From Rhyacophila brunnea (lineage: Eukaryota; Arthropoda; Insecta; Trichoptera; Rhyacophilidae), in the NCBI GenBank assembly GCA_022495005.1, contig JAGYXB010000825.1:1674001-1738000 (forward strand): DNA of 64,000 nucleotides, written 5' to 3'. Positions 33,742 through 43,929 of this stretch are shown here, piece after piece. The number at the start of each line of letters is the position of its first letter. The first letter of the stretch is position 1. A model generated the notes under the pieces. It was not told where the DNA came from and made no database searches. It was given only the letters and a program-made list of their open reading frames with translations. A program made the position numbers and the translations under genes.

Positions 33742-33935
33742 TAGGCCGCAGGTGACTTTTTCTACTATTAAAGTAAATTTGTGTGTATTCATCTCACTCG
33801 CCGGGCCGCTCCAGAGCACTGTCAGCCCCCCTTGTGGGGGCCATGCTCCACATAATAATATATCCTGCGAGTATTTTCAAGACAGTACAATTTTGAGACT
33901 TTGTGAAAATGATTTTTCATATACCTATTTAAAAT
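33742..33935 (+). repeat. Second direct copy of family C 3' block
   Basis: TAAAATAGGCCGCAGGTGAC through CCCCCCTTGTGGGGGCCATG to TTTTCATATACCTA repeats 33082-33292 in the same orientation, with small differences. The two copies flank the family O MITE. Confidence 0.75.
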
Positions 33936-33939
33936 ATAT

Positions 33940-34392
33940 ATCTAAAGCAAAAATGACGATAAGGCAGACAAATGAATAATAATTTAAGATTTTATCACCG
34001 AATTAACAATAATATATGGGGCTTTTCGAAAAGCAAGCGAGAAAAAATGAGAAAATCCGCGATAAATTGGTAAAGTAATAATAGCAACGGGACAGCGCTC
34101 ATTTTCAATTTCTCGTCATGGAAATAATTTATTGCCATGAAAACGAACGGCGCTTAAAACATTTTTCAGGAAGTCCGGGAAATGATTTCGCTAAATATTT
34201 CTAAAGTCGTCTGTGCTTCAGGAAAGTGGTTCAAAAACTGTTCTGACTACTGCTCCATATGTGAACATGTCAGCCAAATGCAGAACGATTCTAATACACA
34301 TTTGAAATATTTTACATTTTACAGAAGTGTTATTTGAAACATCCTATAATAAGTATTTATTAAATATATAAACACATTTATGCATCATTTTT
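33940..34392. other. Intergenic, nothing recognised
   Basis: No frame of note; no repeat copy found. Confidence 0.45.
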
Positions 34393-34393
34393 T

Positions 34394-35085
34394 TGATCAA
34401 TCATCATCATCAGCCGGGGTCAATTCACTGCTGGATGAAGGCTTCCCCATGCTTATTCCAACTCTCTCAGTCCTGTGTCATTTGCTGCCACGTATTTCCG
34501 TCGAACTTTACCAGTTCGTCAATCCAGCGGCTTTTAGGGCGACCCTGTGGCTGTTTCGTGCCCCTTGGGTACCACTGGATGGCGGCATTTATCCAGCGGC
34601 CATCCTTTCGGCGACAAATGTGCCCCGCCCATCTCCATTTCAGCTGTTTGGCAACGTCTATTACATTGCGTACTCCTGTCTGCTTCCTAACCCATTCGTT
34701 TCTCTTACGGTCTTTTTGCGTGATGCCCAACATACACCTCTCCATGCCTCGCTGTGCGACTATTAGCCTTTGGACATCTCTCGTGTTGAGGGTCCACGTC
34801 TCGCAGCCAGACGTGAGCACGGCTAGCACACATTGGTGGAACACCCTACGTTTAAGACATAATGGTAGGTCACTCTTGAAGATACTATTCAGACGTATGA
34901 AAGCACTCCATCCCAGCTTTGTTCTTCGAGCAATTTCATCGTGCGTGCTTCCGTCTATGGGCACCTGCAGTCCGAGATAGACGTAGCTGCTGACTTGCTC
35001 AAGTTAGGTGCCATTAATACAGATAATCGCAGGTTCCGAAAAACAGTTCCTCATCACTTTTGTCTTTGAGACATTTAATTATCAT
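34394..35085 (-). pseudogene. RTE-type LINE, reverse-transcriptase protein C-terminal third
   Basis: The minus strand carries the end of the palm/thumb (K-T-K-V-M, then Y-V-Y-L-G, the usual YxYLG turn) and continues in an open frame of 165 codons at 34964-34467. That frame has R-R-T-K-L-G-W-S-A-F, C-L-K-R-R-V-F-x-Q-C-V-L, C-E-T-W-T-L, A-Q-R-G-M-E-R-C-M-L-G-I-T, W-A-G-H-I-C-R-R and G-R-P-K-S-R-W-I-D-E-L. This order is diagnostic of RTE/BovB-type proteins. At the 3' end (plus strand 34397-34413) lies the complement of the (TGA)n tail. One stop (TAA, about 35006) breaks the frame upstream; the polymerase core (YxDD) and endonuclease are missing, so the copy is 5'-truncated and inactive. Plus-strand frames of 128 and 195 codons here are shadows. 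Confidence 0.88.
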
Positions 35086-35089
35086 AATA

Positions 35090-35672
35090 AACGTTCAATA
35101 ATCCCACTAAAATATGATTTATTCATCTATCTATACAAACAAAAAATAATAATAATGTAGGTTGTTTCAAAGAACTCCCTTCTAAAATATTTCAAATGTG
35201 ACAGAATAGTTCTGCATTCAGCTGACGAAATATGATATTCTATGGGAATTGAATTTAATATTACATGAAAGTGAAATATTATTATCATTTATCAATATTA
35301 ATAACTTATTTGTAAATAAACTAAGAAAATTTACCTATCTCACTCCTCACGTGAACAATGATAGAACATTCTATGTTAATTTGTTTTGAAAATCTTATCA
35401 AATGTTTTTCGAAATTAAAGTATATTCTGGCGCAATAAAAGCGCTTACATAATAAAATAGAAATATGTTATGTATTTCTGAAGATATCTGTTTCAATCTT
35501 GGAAGTATAATATAGTATTTTGAGTTAGCGATTCCAGGAGGGCGTAAGTGACAAATTGCAACTTAATATGAGAGCAAAGTGAAATAAGAATTTATTTGGT
35601 TTTGTCATAACAAAAAAAAATGTTACTTCTACACAGAATAACTCTTGTTGATACTGAAGCAATCTATTTCCA
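35090..35672. other. Intergenic, nothing supported
   Basis: AT-rich, with a 61-codon minus frame (35525-35710) running into the MITE. No domain. Confidence 0.5.
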
Positions 35673-35673
35673 A

Positions 35674-36118
35674 AAATAATTACAAGATAAAAAGAACTTT
35701 TTATATACAACGTTTTTAAATTCTCTATTGAATCATATAAACTTGACTTGACTAACTTAAACGATCAAAAAAATTTTTACTTGATAGAAATAATACTGAA
35801 ATGTCATTTTGACATGTCATATTGATTTCCATAGTAACGCACGTATATATTAATAATTTAGTTGCTAGGACGCCAGCTAGCAACCAATAATGGTGTCGAA
35901 ATAACTTTTCATACAAAACAGAATTAACTGAAAATGAATTCAATTCTACTTAAAGATGGCTAAAACTATTAAAAAATGCATTGGCATCGTGTTCTGATAT
36001 ATTATAAAAGTTTCAAATGTCTAGCTAGTCGGAGAGTTAGTTAAAAATCGATTGCAAGATTTGTACCGGACAAATAACCACCGGACAAATAAGAATACGA
36101 GCTAAGAAAAACGTTGTA
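35674..36118 (+). mobile_element. MITE family O, reference copy
   Basis: The inverted ends TACAACGTTTTT (35706-35717) and AAAAACGTTGTA (36107-36118) pair perfectly. About 30 bases outside the left repeat (AATTACAAGATAAAAAGAAC) are shared by all four copies, so the true left end is at about 35674. Interior marks: GTAGCGCACGT-like ATAGTAACGCACGTA, GTCTAGCTAGTCGG, AAATCGATTGCAAGAT. Non-coding. Confidence 0.75.
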
Positions 36119-36210
36119 ATAACCAATTTTATTCTCATTTGTCCAATTCATATTATATAATATATACTTATATCAATTTACGCGCGCTGGATTCAATCCT
36201 TATCACTTAG

Positions 36211-36500
36211 CAATGGCGAAGGGTTGAGGTAGGATGTTTAGATCTGACATAAATAATGCACACTAAACTTTGTCAAACAAACGTATTTGTTTTCATTGAA
36301 CTAAGACTACAAATGTGTACATAGTATTTGTTAATTTTTAAAATTCAATTAAACCCTGTCTAATCCAAGCCATAGTAGTTAATCAATAAAAAATATTCAT
36401 TTATAAAATATCTAAAATTATGGCATTAAACCATAAATAATTTTAGATTTTTTATAGATAGAAGAATATCTATTATCGATTATCGCTCGGTTTAGGCGAG
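36211..36500 (+). mobile_element. Family E half copy, left arm only
   Basis: CAATGGCGAAGGGTTGAGGT, CATAAATAATGCACACTAAA, CGTATTTGTTTTCATTGAAC, AAATTCAATTAAACCCTGTC. The right arm is absent. A solo arm could come from recombination within the foldback. Confidence 0.65.
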
Positions 36501-36639
36501 TGCTATACTATTTTATGATCATTAAAATACTAAAGATGAAACAAAATTTCAATTACCTACCAACAGCCTTCGTTGTTGTACTATTTCTTTGCAAATCGAC
36601 CCAGGAAATCTTCATCGTGAACCCATACAGCCAACTCTT

Positions 36640-36745
36640 ATATTAGTATATAGTAGTATTAGTATTATTAGTATATAGTATATTAGTATATAGTAGTATT
36701 AGTATTATATCAGTATTAGTATATATTATATTAGTATATTATTTA
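36640..36745. repeat. Simple repeat, TAGTAT-type
   Basis: Irregular array of TTAGTATATAG, TAGTATTAGTATTA and related units. Confidence 0.8.
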
Positions 36746-36749
36746 ACGT

Positions 36750-37195
36750 ACAAATAAAATGTTATATGAGCATTAGTGATGATAAAAGTTTGAGAACAAT
36801 TAATGCCGTGGGTACGAAATAAAAATACGAGGTAGAAAAAGCATGCCTCACGACAACAGCCTTTGTAAGAGAATAGCTAACGCTCACAATAAAATACGTA
36901 ATAAGACTGTTTTAATATTTCGTTGTCGAGTTGTTTTGATGTTTGATCGCGAACCGGAGTAAAGAGGAATCGTCGGAAAAATGAAATTGATCAAAATTGG
37001 CTGTCAGAAGTGTTTGATATTTTCCAATGCTTTATTATTGAGAGAAAAAATAGTATTCAACAAGTAATTGGAGTATTTACAACAGGTACAATATAATATC
37101 GATACGTATTTGTGAAGTTTTCTCTTCAAAATATTGATTAAATATAGATAACTAGACAACAGTTTTCTAAGAAATTTTAATTGTCAGTGATTACA
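36750..37195. other. Intergenic, nothing recognised
   Basis: AT-rich, no long frame, no repeat copy. Confidence 0.45.
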
Positions 37196-37198
37196 GCA

Positions 37199-37375
37199 GG
37201 GGGATCTCGTTGTGCAGTGGGTAAGGTGCTGGCCTTTCAGCCGAAAATTCTGGGTTCGATTCCCGGTAAGGACAACCATATTTATGTGTTTTTCTCAAAG
37301 CCCAAGTGTTTGTGATTGTTCAAAATTACTAACAACCTTGCACGAAAAACCAAGGACATAGTTATTAACTAGCTA
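37199..37375 (+). mobile_element. tRNA-derived SINE-1
   Basis: GGGATCTCGTTGTGCAGTGG head, perfect B box GGTTCGATTCC, then ATATTTATGTGTTTTTCTCA and AAAATTACTAACAACC. The A-box side is similar to the copy at 19884. A clear target duplication was not found. Confidence 0.75.
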
Positions 37376-37755
37376 TTTTATTAAATAGCTATCGACAAAA
37401 ATATCTCTGATAGTTTACGAAAATAAGCTATATGATATAAAAAAAACGCTAAACTTTCTTATAATTAAAATAAATGTCTTGAAATTTGTACTCCAAAAAA
37501 ATAAGTCTTAATTTTGAACATTGTTTTGAGAGAGCAAAATATTTTGAAAGACAATTAATTAAATATTTCGCAACTAATAAATAACTAAAGAATTATAATC
37601 AGATAAGGATACTTGACCTTCTGGAGAAATAGACAATGTTATCTCTTGTCCGGAAAATTGTACGTACCTACGCAGTTCGCCGTTTTAGAAAGTAAAAAAA
37701 TTTTAACCGATTACTATATTATTGGATTCATAAATACAATACAATATGTATCTAC

Positions 37756-37875
37756 TAGGGATTGCAATCCCGGACAGAATGTTCAATCCAGGGATTACCG
37801 AATTAGTGTTTTAAGAATCCCGGAAATTGGTTCGTCATTTAAATATCGTATTTTAAAACAATTAATTTGTTTGTA
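37756..37875. mobile_element. hAT-like left end, partner end missing
   Basis: TAGGGATTGCAATCCCGG resembles the terminus of the elements at 24574 and 56632, followed by ATCCAGGGATTACCG and AATCCCGG. No inverted partner or matching 8-mer (GTATCTAC expected) was found downstream. The 87-codon frame 37613-37876 over it is chance. Confidence 0.5.
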
Positions 37876-37879
37876 AGAT

Positions 37880-40278
37880 ATTATAAAAAACAAGAAACCA
37901 GTACGTTAATTTTAAAGCAGATTGAAGTAATACTCTATGTTTTTTGTGTGAATTTTTAAGCTATTTGCGGTGTCAAAAATGCTAGATTTAATACCATAAG
38001 CCAAGTGTGTGTTTTTCAAAATACATTTTTATTAAATGCTTGATGTGGTAAGACAAATGCTCCTATTTGGCAAAGCTGATTTTAATCCATACACTTTTGA
38101 AAGTCTCCAGGGCAAAGTTTTGTTCGATATAACCTTTTAAAAAGTAGGTACTTGCGCGATGAAAAAATTGCAGAAATACCTAAATCAATTACAAACCTAT
38201 AACCTATATGGATCCTCGTAAATCTGAAGAAGATTGATTGAAAAAAAATGCCCGCTACTTTCATGAATGCTTATAATAAAAACAATAGTCGAGAACCCTT
38301 TTTCTATAACTTTCTGTTATATTTTGTGCAATATAACAGAAAAATAGAATGGTTACGATCATAGCTGTCATATTACAACCGTTTTGTCAAATCTCAAATG
38401 AAAATACAAAAATAATATAACATGCATTTTGTCATTTATATTTGTATAAAAAAAAAACAGAAAAATCTTAAGAGTTCATTTTAAGAATACATATTATTCA
38501 AATGTACCAAAATGTACATGTAAAGAGAGTTGAATAGTCTCATCGCATATGGATATTATGCAAAAGTACCAAACATATGAAGTTATTTTACCCTCATTTC
38601 ACTCGGCTCTGCTCGTAATAAGGGAATATCTACAATTCAAAAGGGCTATCGCATGAGGCAAATGACGTCATTAATATATTGAGTATGATTACATAAAGTC
38701 AGGGGGCACTTATTACCCACAGTGATGTCGTCGCGCTTTACTGTTTTTAGAGTGATATGGCTGAAATAATTTTTTTGCTTCTTGTATTCGAATGATTTTA
38801 TCTACTGAACTTTAATATTAAAATAATCCTTTCGTCATTTGTGCTTTTTTTTAAAACAATCTTGAAATAATGGTAACAAATTGAAAAAATCTCAGTAACC
38901 TAGGTACTTACTTCATATTGAATATACATACATGGAGAGTATGGCGAAAACACATTAACATCACGTTACGTGCTGTCACGGTAAATTCGCGCTACGGGGA
39001 AAAGTATGTAATGTCATTTTTCTTGATATTTAAAATGTCAAGACTGATGCTCTAATCACGTAGCACACTTTGAACCAACAACGAAAATTGTCAGTGACCT
39101 CACGCGTATTACGCTACATCGTCAATGAACTTTTTTATATTTTCTGTAGGCCTACAATAATTGTCGACTCAAGTGAAAAGCGCGTGCTATAGACTAATAT
39201 TTGTTTTGAATGATTTGGTCTGTAGATTTTTTGATAGATTATCATTAAATGATGAAAAAATCTATAAAAGTTGCATAATATCGATATTGTTACATGTATA
39301 ACGATACGCATTGAACACCACTAGCGCTTTCTTGACAAATTAGTGGATTGTGTGAAACAATTATACAAAATGTACTTACCTCATAATTTCAAAGTTTTTT
39401 GGCGGGAATCACTTTACTATTAATTTTGGAGTACTCCTGGCCACTAGTTTTTAGTTTTTTTTACATTTCGGACACTTACTTCATCTTTTTGGCGACGTTT
39501 TTTTAACACAACTCGTGAGTATCAACACACCGTGGTCAGCCATTTCGTATGGAATGCCGTTGACCACTGCAATGGTACTTACACCATTATAAATAAAACA
39601 CGCCAATGGACTTACATCTTCGAAATTTTTAAATATTTTATTGTATTTTTTTGACTTGTTTGAGGGACTTAGACTATAGTTAACATTATTGGCATTGGTA
39701 CGTAGAACAGTTTTCTAGAAAAATATCAGTTTTGAAAATGTTGGTACTTAGCGCCTTAATTAATACACGTATTCATTTATGACGGGTGTTTACGTATAGT
39801 ATCTATGTTTGGTCTTCTGATTGTGTTCTGTTCAAAATATTAACCATGATTTGACGTACACACACGTAGAAACTGTTCGAATTAATTGAATTTACCATAA
39901 TTCATGAATAATAATGAAAAGTATTTTTCTTATCTTACATACTTATTGAATTTATTTTTTTATTATATATTATTTTCGAAATTTTCATTTCCAGTGAGAC
40001 ATCGGTAATATTATTAAAGACCGAAAATATCATTAAATTTTTGATTTGTGTTATTAACAGTGCATTTATCTGCCAAGTAAGAATTGTTAAATGTTATTTG
40101 AAAAAATAATAATCAGCTATTTTACATATTAGTAATAGCTATTTTACGGCTGCTCCGTTTACTTCATCGTAAATAATATCGTATATATTTGAATTCAATC
40201 TTGAATCTCAATTGGCCCAAAATTAATAAATTGTACATTGCCCTAATTTAGAACTGATGTGACTATTTATAGTGTACT
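37880..40278. other. Intergenic, with one strong short hairpin
   Basis: TTTCTATAACTTTCTGTTATATT (split: 38301-38323) pairs with AATATAACAGAAAAATAGAA (38330-38349) around a 6-base loop. The mixed-composition part at 38940-39580 has no long frame. No gene supported; SINEs and hAT ends are absent, making this one of the least TE-marked stretches. Confidence 0.45.
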
Positions 40279-40286
40279 GTGAATAC

Positions 40287-40976
40287 CAGTGGCGAGGGAT
40301 GGAGGTAGGCTATTAAGATTTGTCATAAATAGTCCACACTAAACTTTGTCAATCACATTTATTTGTTTTCGTTGAATTAAGAATACAACTTGCAGATGGT
40401 GTTGGTTAATTTTTTTAAATTCATTAAGCCCTGCCCTGCCAAACCATAATCGATAAAAAATATTCTTCTATCTATGAAATATCTGAAATTATGTCTGATA
40501 TTATTATATTAATATTAATCGCTATGTATGAAATAATTGTGTGTGTGATATAATTGAATAATTTTAGATATTTTGCAGAAGAATAAATATTTTTTTACTT
40601 TTATCTACTATAGCTTGAATTATGCAGGATTTAATTGAATTTTAGGTACTGTTCGGTTATCAGGAATACAGCGGAAAACACATTTTGAAAATAGCCGATA
40701 AACTGGATTATTTGTTAGGTTAACCTAACCTAACCTAACCCAACCTAACCTAACCTAATCTAACCCAAACTAACAAATAATCCAGTTTATCGGCTATTTT
40801 CAAAATGTGTTTTCCGCTGTATTCCTGATAACCGAACAGTACCGAATTTTTAAAACTAACAAACACTATCCACACATTAGTCGTAGTTCAATGAAAACAA
40901 ATACATTTGACTGACAAAGTTTAGTGTGCACAATTTATGGAGGATCTTAACAGTCTACCTCCACCCTTCGCCACTG
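40287..40976. mobile_element. Foldback hAT-like MITE (family E), copy 3, 7/8 TSD, with nested insert
   Basis: The element starts CAGTGGCGAGGGATGGAGG and ends CCACCCTTCGCCACTG. The flanks are GTGAATAC (40279-40286) and GTGAATAT (40977-40984). The long inverted arms are as in copies 1 and 2. A separate 199-bp palindrome (40645-40843) is nested in the right half. Confidence 0.85.
40645..40843. mobile_element. Palindromic element with CCTAA/TTAGG loop (family F)
   Basis: The ends GGTACTGTTCGG and CCGAACAGTACC are perfect inverted repeats that continue through GGTTATCAGGAATACAGCGG and ATTTTGAAAATAGCCGATAA on both arms. The loop (about 40714-40772) is a (CCTAA)n-type tract with few changes, orientated CCTAA on this strand, preceded by one TTAGGTT. 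The flanks GAATTTTA (40637-40644) and GAATTTTT (40844-40851) are a 7/8 duplication of family E sequence. A half copy is at 135-232. Confidence 0.85.
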
Positions 40977-40984
40977 GTGAATAT

Positions 40985-43060
40985 TTATAGTACATAACGT
41001 GCATGCACCAGAATAATTATCCAAATTACTAACAATTATTTAAACTGCATACTAATTTTTATAAAGCCCTAATCATACAGTAGGTACCCAATTCGGATAA
41101 AAATAATATATTTTCATACAATGAACTACGTGCCACATGCGATCGTAACACGGATATTTCAAGCATTATTTTTAGTGCATTTTTCAAGAAAAATAATATT
41201 TTGTTACGAGAATCGAATGCGATACACGTTTCAACATTTATAAATTGAAGTTTTTATATCTTAGCGCAATGCGACTTATGGTCCCAACAATAACATAAAC
41301 TGCAGGAAAGATATGCTTCGACATAAAAATTTCATGCACAAATAATGGTGTTCACAATGTATCTGTGAACGATTTCAACAGAGAATACTGCCTGTTGGAG
41401 GAAGGTTAACGATTCAAAGCTATAATAATTAAGGTTCTGAGTATTGATCTAATACAAGTGCACTGATTTTAAGTAATCATCTTTAAAATTAAATTATACG
41501 AAATTGTAAATTCTTTATAAATGCATACATAGTGATGGAAGCATTTTTTTTACTTAAGTTAAAACCACGGATTTGGAGAAATTAAATATTAAGTATATGT
41601 TTGCTTTTTATACGGGATATAAAACATAGATATTGATTGAGGTAACAAAACGTTTCGATTACATATAATTAATAAAACTAGTTATGCGTACTTTGGCGCA
41701 AAAAACGTAGAAATTAGGTTAGGCAATTTCAAAGACTACTTACCCTCTAGCCTTCCTTCTAGCCACGCAGAGGTCAAGCAGCGCCACTTTCTTCACAATG
41801 CCATGAATCGTGGAATTCTTTGTTTTGTTGTGCTTACTACTATTATTACATATGAGTTAAATATAATATATTTCGTGTTCCTAATTCTGTCAATTATAGG
41901 ATTATTAATGTAGGATTTATACATTTATTATCTTAATTAGTATCAATGCATGTATGTAGGTGATGTAATTACATCACCTTGTTCGATTCTGAGAATATCA
42001 TATGGGCCTCTATGTAGTGGAAGTTATTTCAATTGTTTTTACGATAAATGGATATTAGGCACTCGTTCAAGGTATTAATTGAAATCATACTTGTAGGTCC
42101 AGAAAGATATTACATATAAAGATATCAAAATGTGAATTTTGCAGGATCCACGACATGTTAAACTGGCATTTTGTTACTCTGGCACATCGTGGGCGTATAT
42201 AAATTATATATATGTAATTTCTTTTAATATTAATTATTTATTAATAGTAATTTGAAGGACATGTAAACATATTAATTTATATACGATCGATATAAAAATA
42301 ATAACGACATTTTATTTACCATGTTGACGGAACATAATATTGAAAATAAAATGGTCATATCTTTTCATTAAAAACAGTTACATTTATTGTAATCGTGTAT
42401 AATTAATAACATATATGGTGATGCTGTGAACTCCATTTTTTAAATTATATGTTACAACCACATTCACTAAATCACATTATAAAGAAACAGTTATTACTAT
42501 AATGGTACCGGTATTATACCCTTAATCTTTGCCAACGAGTTTTTATCAGACCCCCGAAAAATTAATACATCCCTCGGAAAAAACTCATCTAAAGAAAGAA
42601 AACAGGTCTAAAAACTTACTTAGTTATTTGGATCTCTACACTCACAATAAAACAGATGAGATAGTATAATAAATATGATAGAAAGAGCCGAAAATTCAGA
42701 TTCTTGTGGTAAAAATATTTTGTGTACAAAAATAGAATTCAATTACGTTACTTATAAGTCTTTGAAAGAGGGTTTAATAAACAGGAGTGGCACGTGCAGT
42801 GAGACATTGAAGAAGTGCAACATGTTCCACTGAGCGCACTTACAACGGCCCTCTCTCCACATCATTCCGTACTCACTTTAGAACTACTTTTTCACTTTTG
42901 TTCGCTGACGGATTTTAATAAGTATTAATATGTTTTCCTGTCATGATTCGTCAAAGTAAACTATAATATTCTCTTCAATATAACTTTAATCTTCAAAAAC
43001 TGCCATTTTAACACTTAAATAAATTAATATTCGACGTGTTGATAATTTAAAGAGTTGGTA
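40985..43060. other. Intergenic, nothing supported
   Basis: A short repeat block at 41985-42060 (TCATATGGGCCTCTATGTAG, TGGAAGTT) recurs at 48385-48450. A perfect short palindrome GGTGATGTAATTACATCACC lies at about 41960-41979. No frame above 60 codons. Confidence 0.45.
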
Positions 43061-43064
43061 GAGT

Positions 43065-43208
43065 ATATGCTTTGTAACTTTGCACTTTTTACTACATTGA
43101 TCGCCTCTTTGCCTGATTACCTCGCATAAAATTAGATCAAACGATATTCACTTGTGTTAACAAATAAATAAATAGATAATGTATGTAAAAACATATGTTT
43201 AGAATATA
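43065..43208 (+). repeat. Dispersed repeat K, left part
   Basis: TTTGCACTTTTTACTACATT, ATAAAATTAGATCAAACGAT, ATTCACTTGTG match 30025-30170. It ends at the TSD TGTTTAGAATATA, where a SINE-2 unit array was inserted; repeat K resumes at 43865-43925. Confidence 0.65.
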
Positions 43209-43864
43209 AATAATTTTGAAAAACACTTCTGATAAAATATATTATAACCAATAGAAAAAATCTTTTTGAAAAAAGTAAGACCCTATCACCTAGTAATTAG
43301 TATATCACCTAGAAGTATAGTGGACAATGCGCACGGGGCGTAAAAACAAGTTTTTCAAAATTATGTATGTTCAATAATTAGAATGGTACATTCTTAAATC
43401 TTGTGAATTATTCGTTGAATAAAAGAAATAGTTAAATAAAAATCATTAGCAAGTTCGAGTAAGTTATAACATAAAATATTGGAAAGATCCATGACGTCGG
43501 TTAGTAATTAAAGTAGTAGGTACCTACTTTGAATTAATAAACAAAAACCGATTGCCAATAGCAGCTTGATTTGGAAAAGCGCTGATGAGCAGGTATTATA
43601 AAGGCCAATAGTTAAAATAGTTAAAATTTGTCGTTGTTAGTATGTCACCTAGTAGCATAGTGGACAATGCGCACGGGGCGTAAACACAAGAGATGCAGGT
43701 TCGATTTCAGCCGGTAGTCTTACTTTTTTCAAAAAGATTTTTCTATCGATTATAATATATTTTCTCAGAAGTGTTTCCAAAATTATGTATGCTCAATAAT
43801 TAGAATTATCCATTCCTAAATCTTGTGAATTATTCGTTGAATAAAAGAAATAGTTAATTAAAAA
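43209..43864 (+). mobile_element. SINE-2 tandem unit insertion, 656 bp, 13-bp TSD
   Basis: TGTTTAGAATATA flanks both sides (43196-43208, 43865-43877). The first about 85 bp are an inverted tail piece (CTTCTGATAAAATATATTAT, complement of the usual tail). Two tRNA heads follow in plus orientation: one truncated (about 43300-43350, missing about 82 bp that include the B box) and one complete (about 43640-43725; TAGCATAGTGG, GGTTCGATTTC). Between the heads is the unit segment with GACGTCGGTTAGTAATTAAA and CCGATTGCCAATAG. The insert ends in AATAGTTAATTAAAA. Confidence 0.8.
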
Positions 43865-43925
43865 TGTTTAGAATATATTACAGAATTGTTATCCTATTGC
43901 TTTAGTGCAAAGTTATGAAGGGTAA
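43865..43925 (+). repeat. Dispersed repeat K, right part
   Basis: TGTTTAGAATATATTACAGA, GTTATCCTATTGCTTTAGTG, CAAAGTTATGAAGG continue repeat K as seen uninterrupted at 30170-30230. Confidence 0.6.
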
Positions 43926-43929
43926 AATT

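Noticed and set aside
33082..33935. LTR retrotransposon with 190-bp LTRs
   Set aside because: The internal part is a 450-bp non-coding MITE seen elsewhere without these flanks, the repeats lack TG...CA ends, and no primer-binding site is visible.
34380..34980. Plus-strand frames of 128 and 195 codons
   Set aside because: They lie antisense to the RTE reverse-transcriptase C-terminus on the minus strand, whose motifs are clear. The plus frames are shadows of it.
40700..40775. True interstitial telomere or chromosome-fusion point
   Set aside because: The TTAGG/CCTAA tract is only about 60 bp and lies in the loop of a palindromic element with its own inverted ends and a target duplication.
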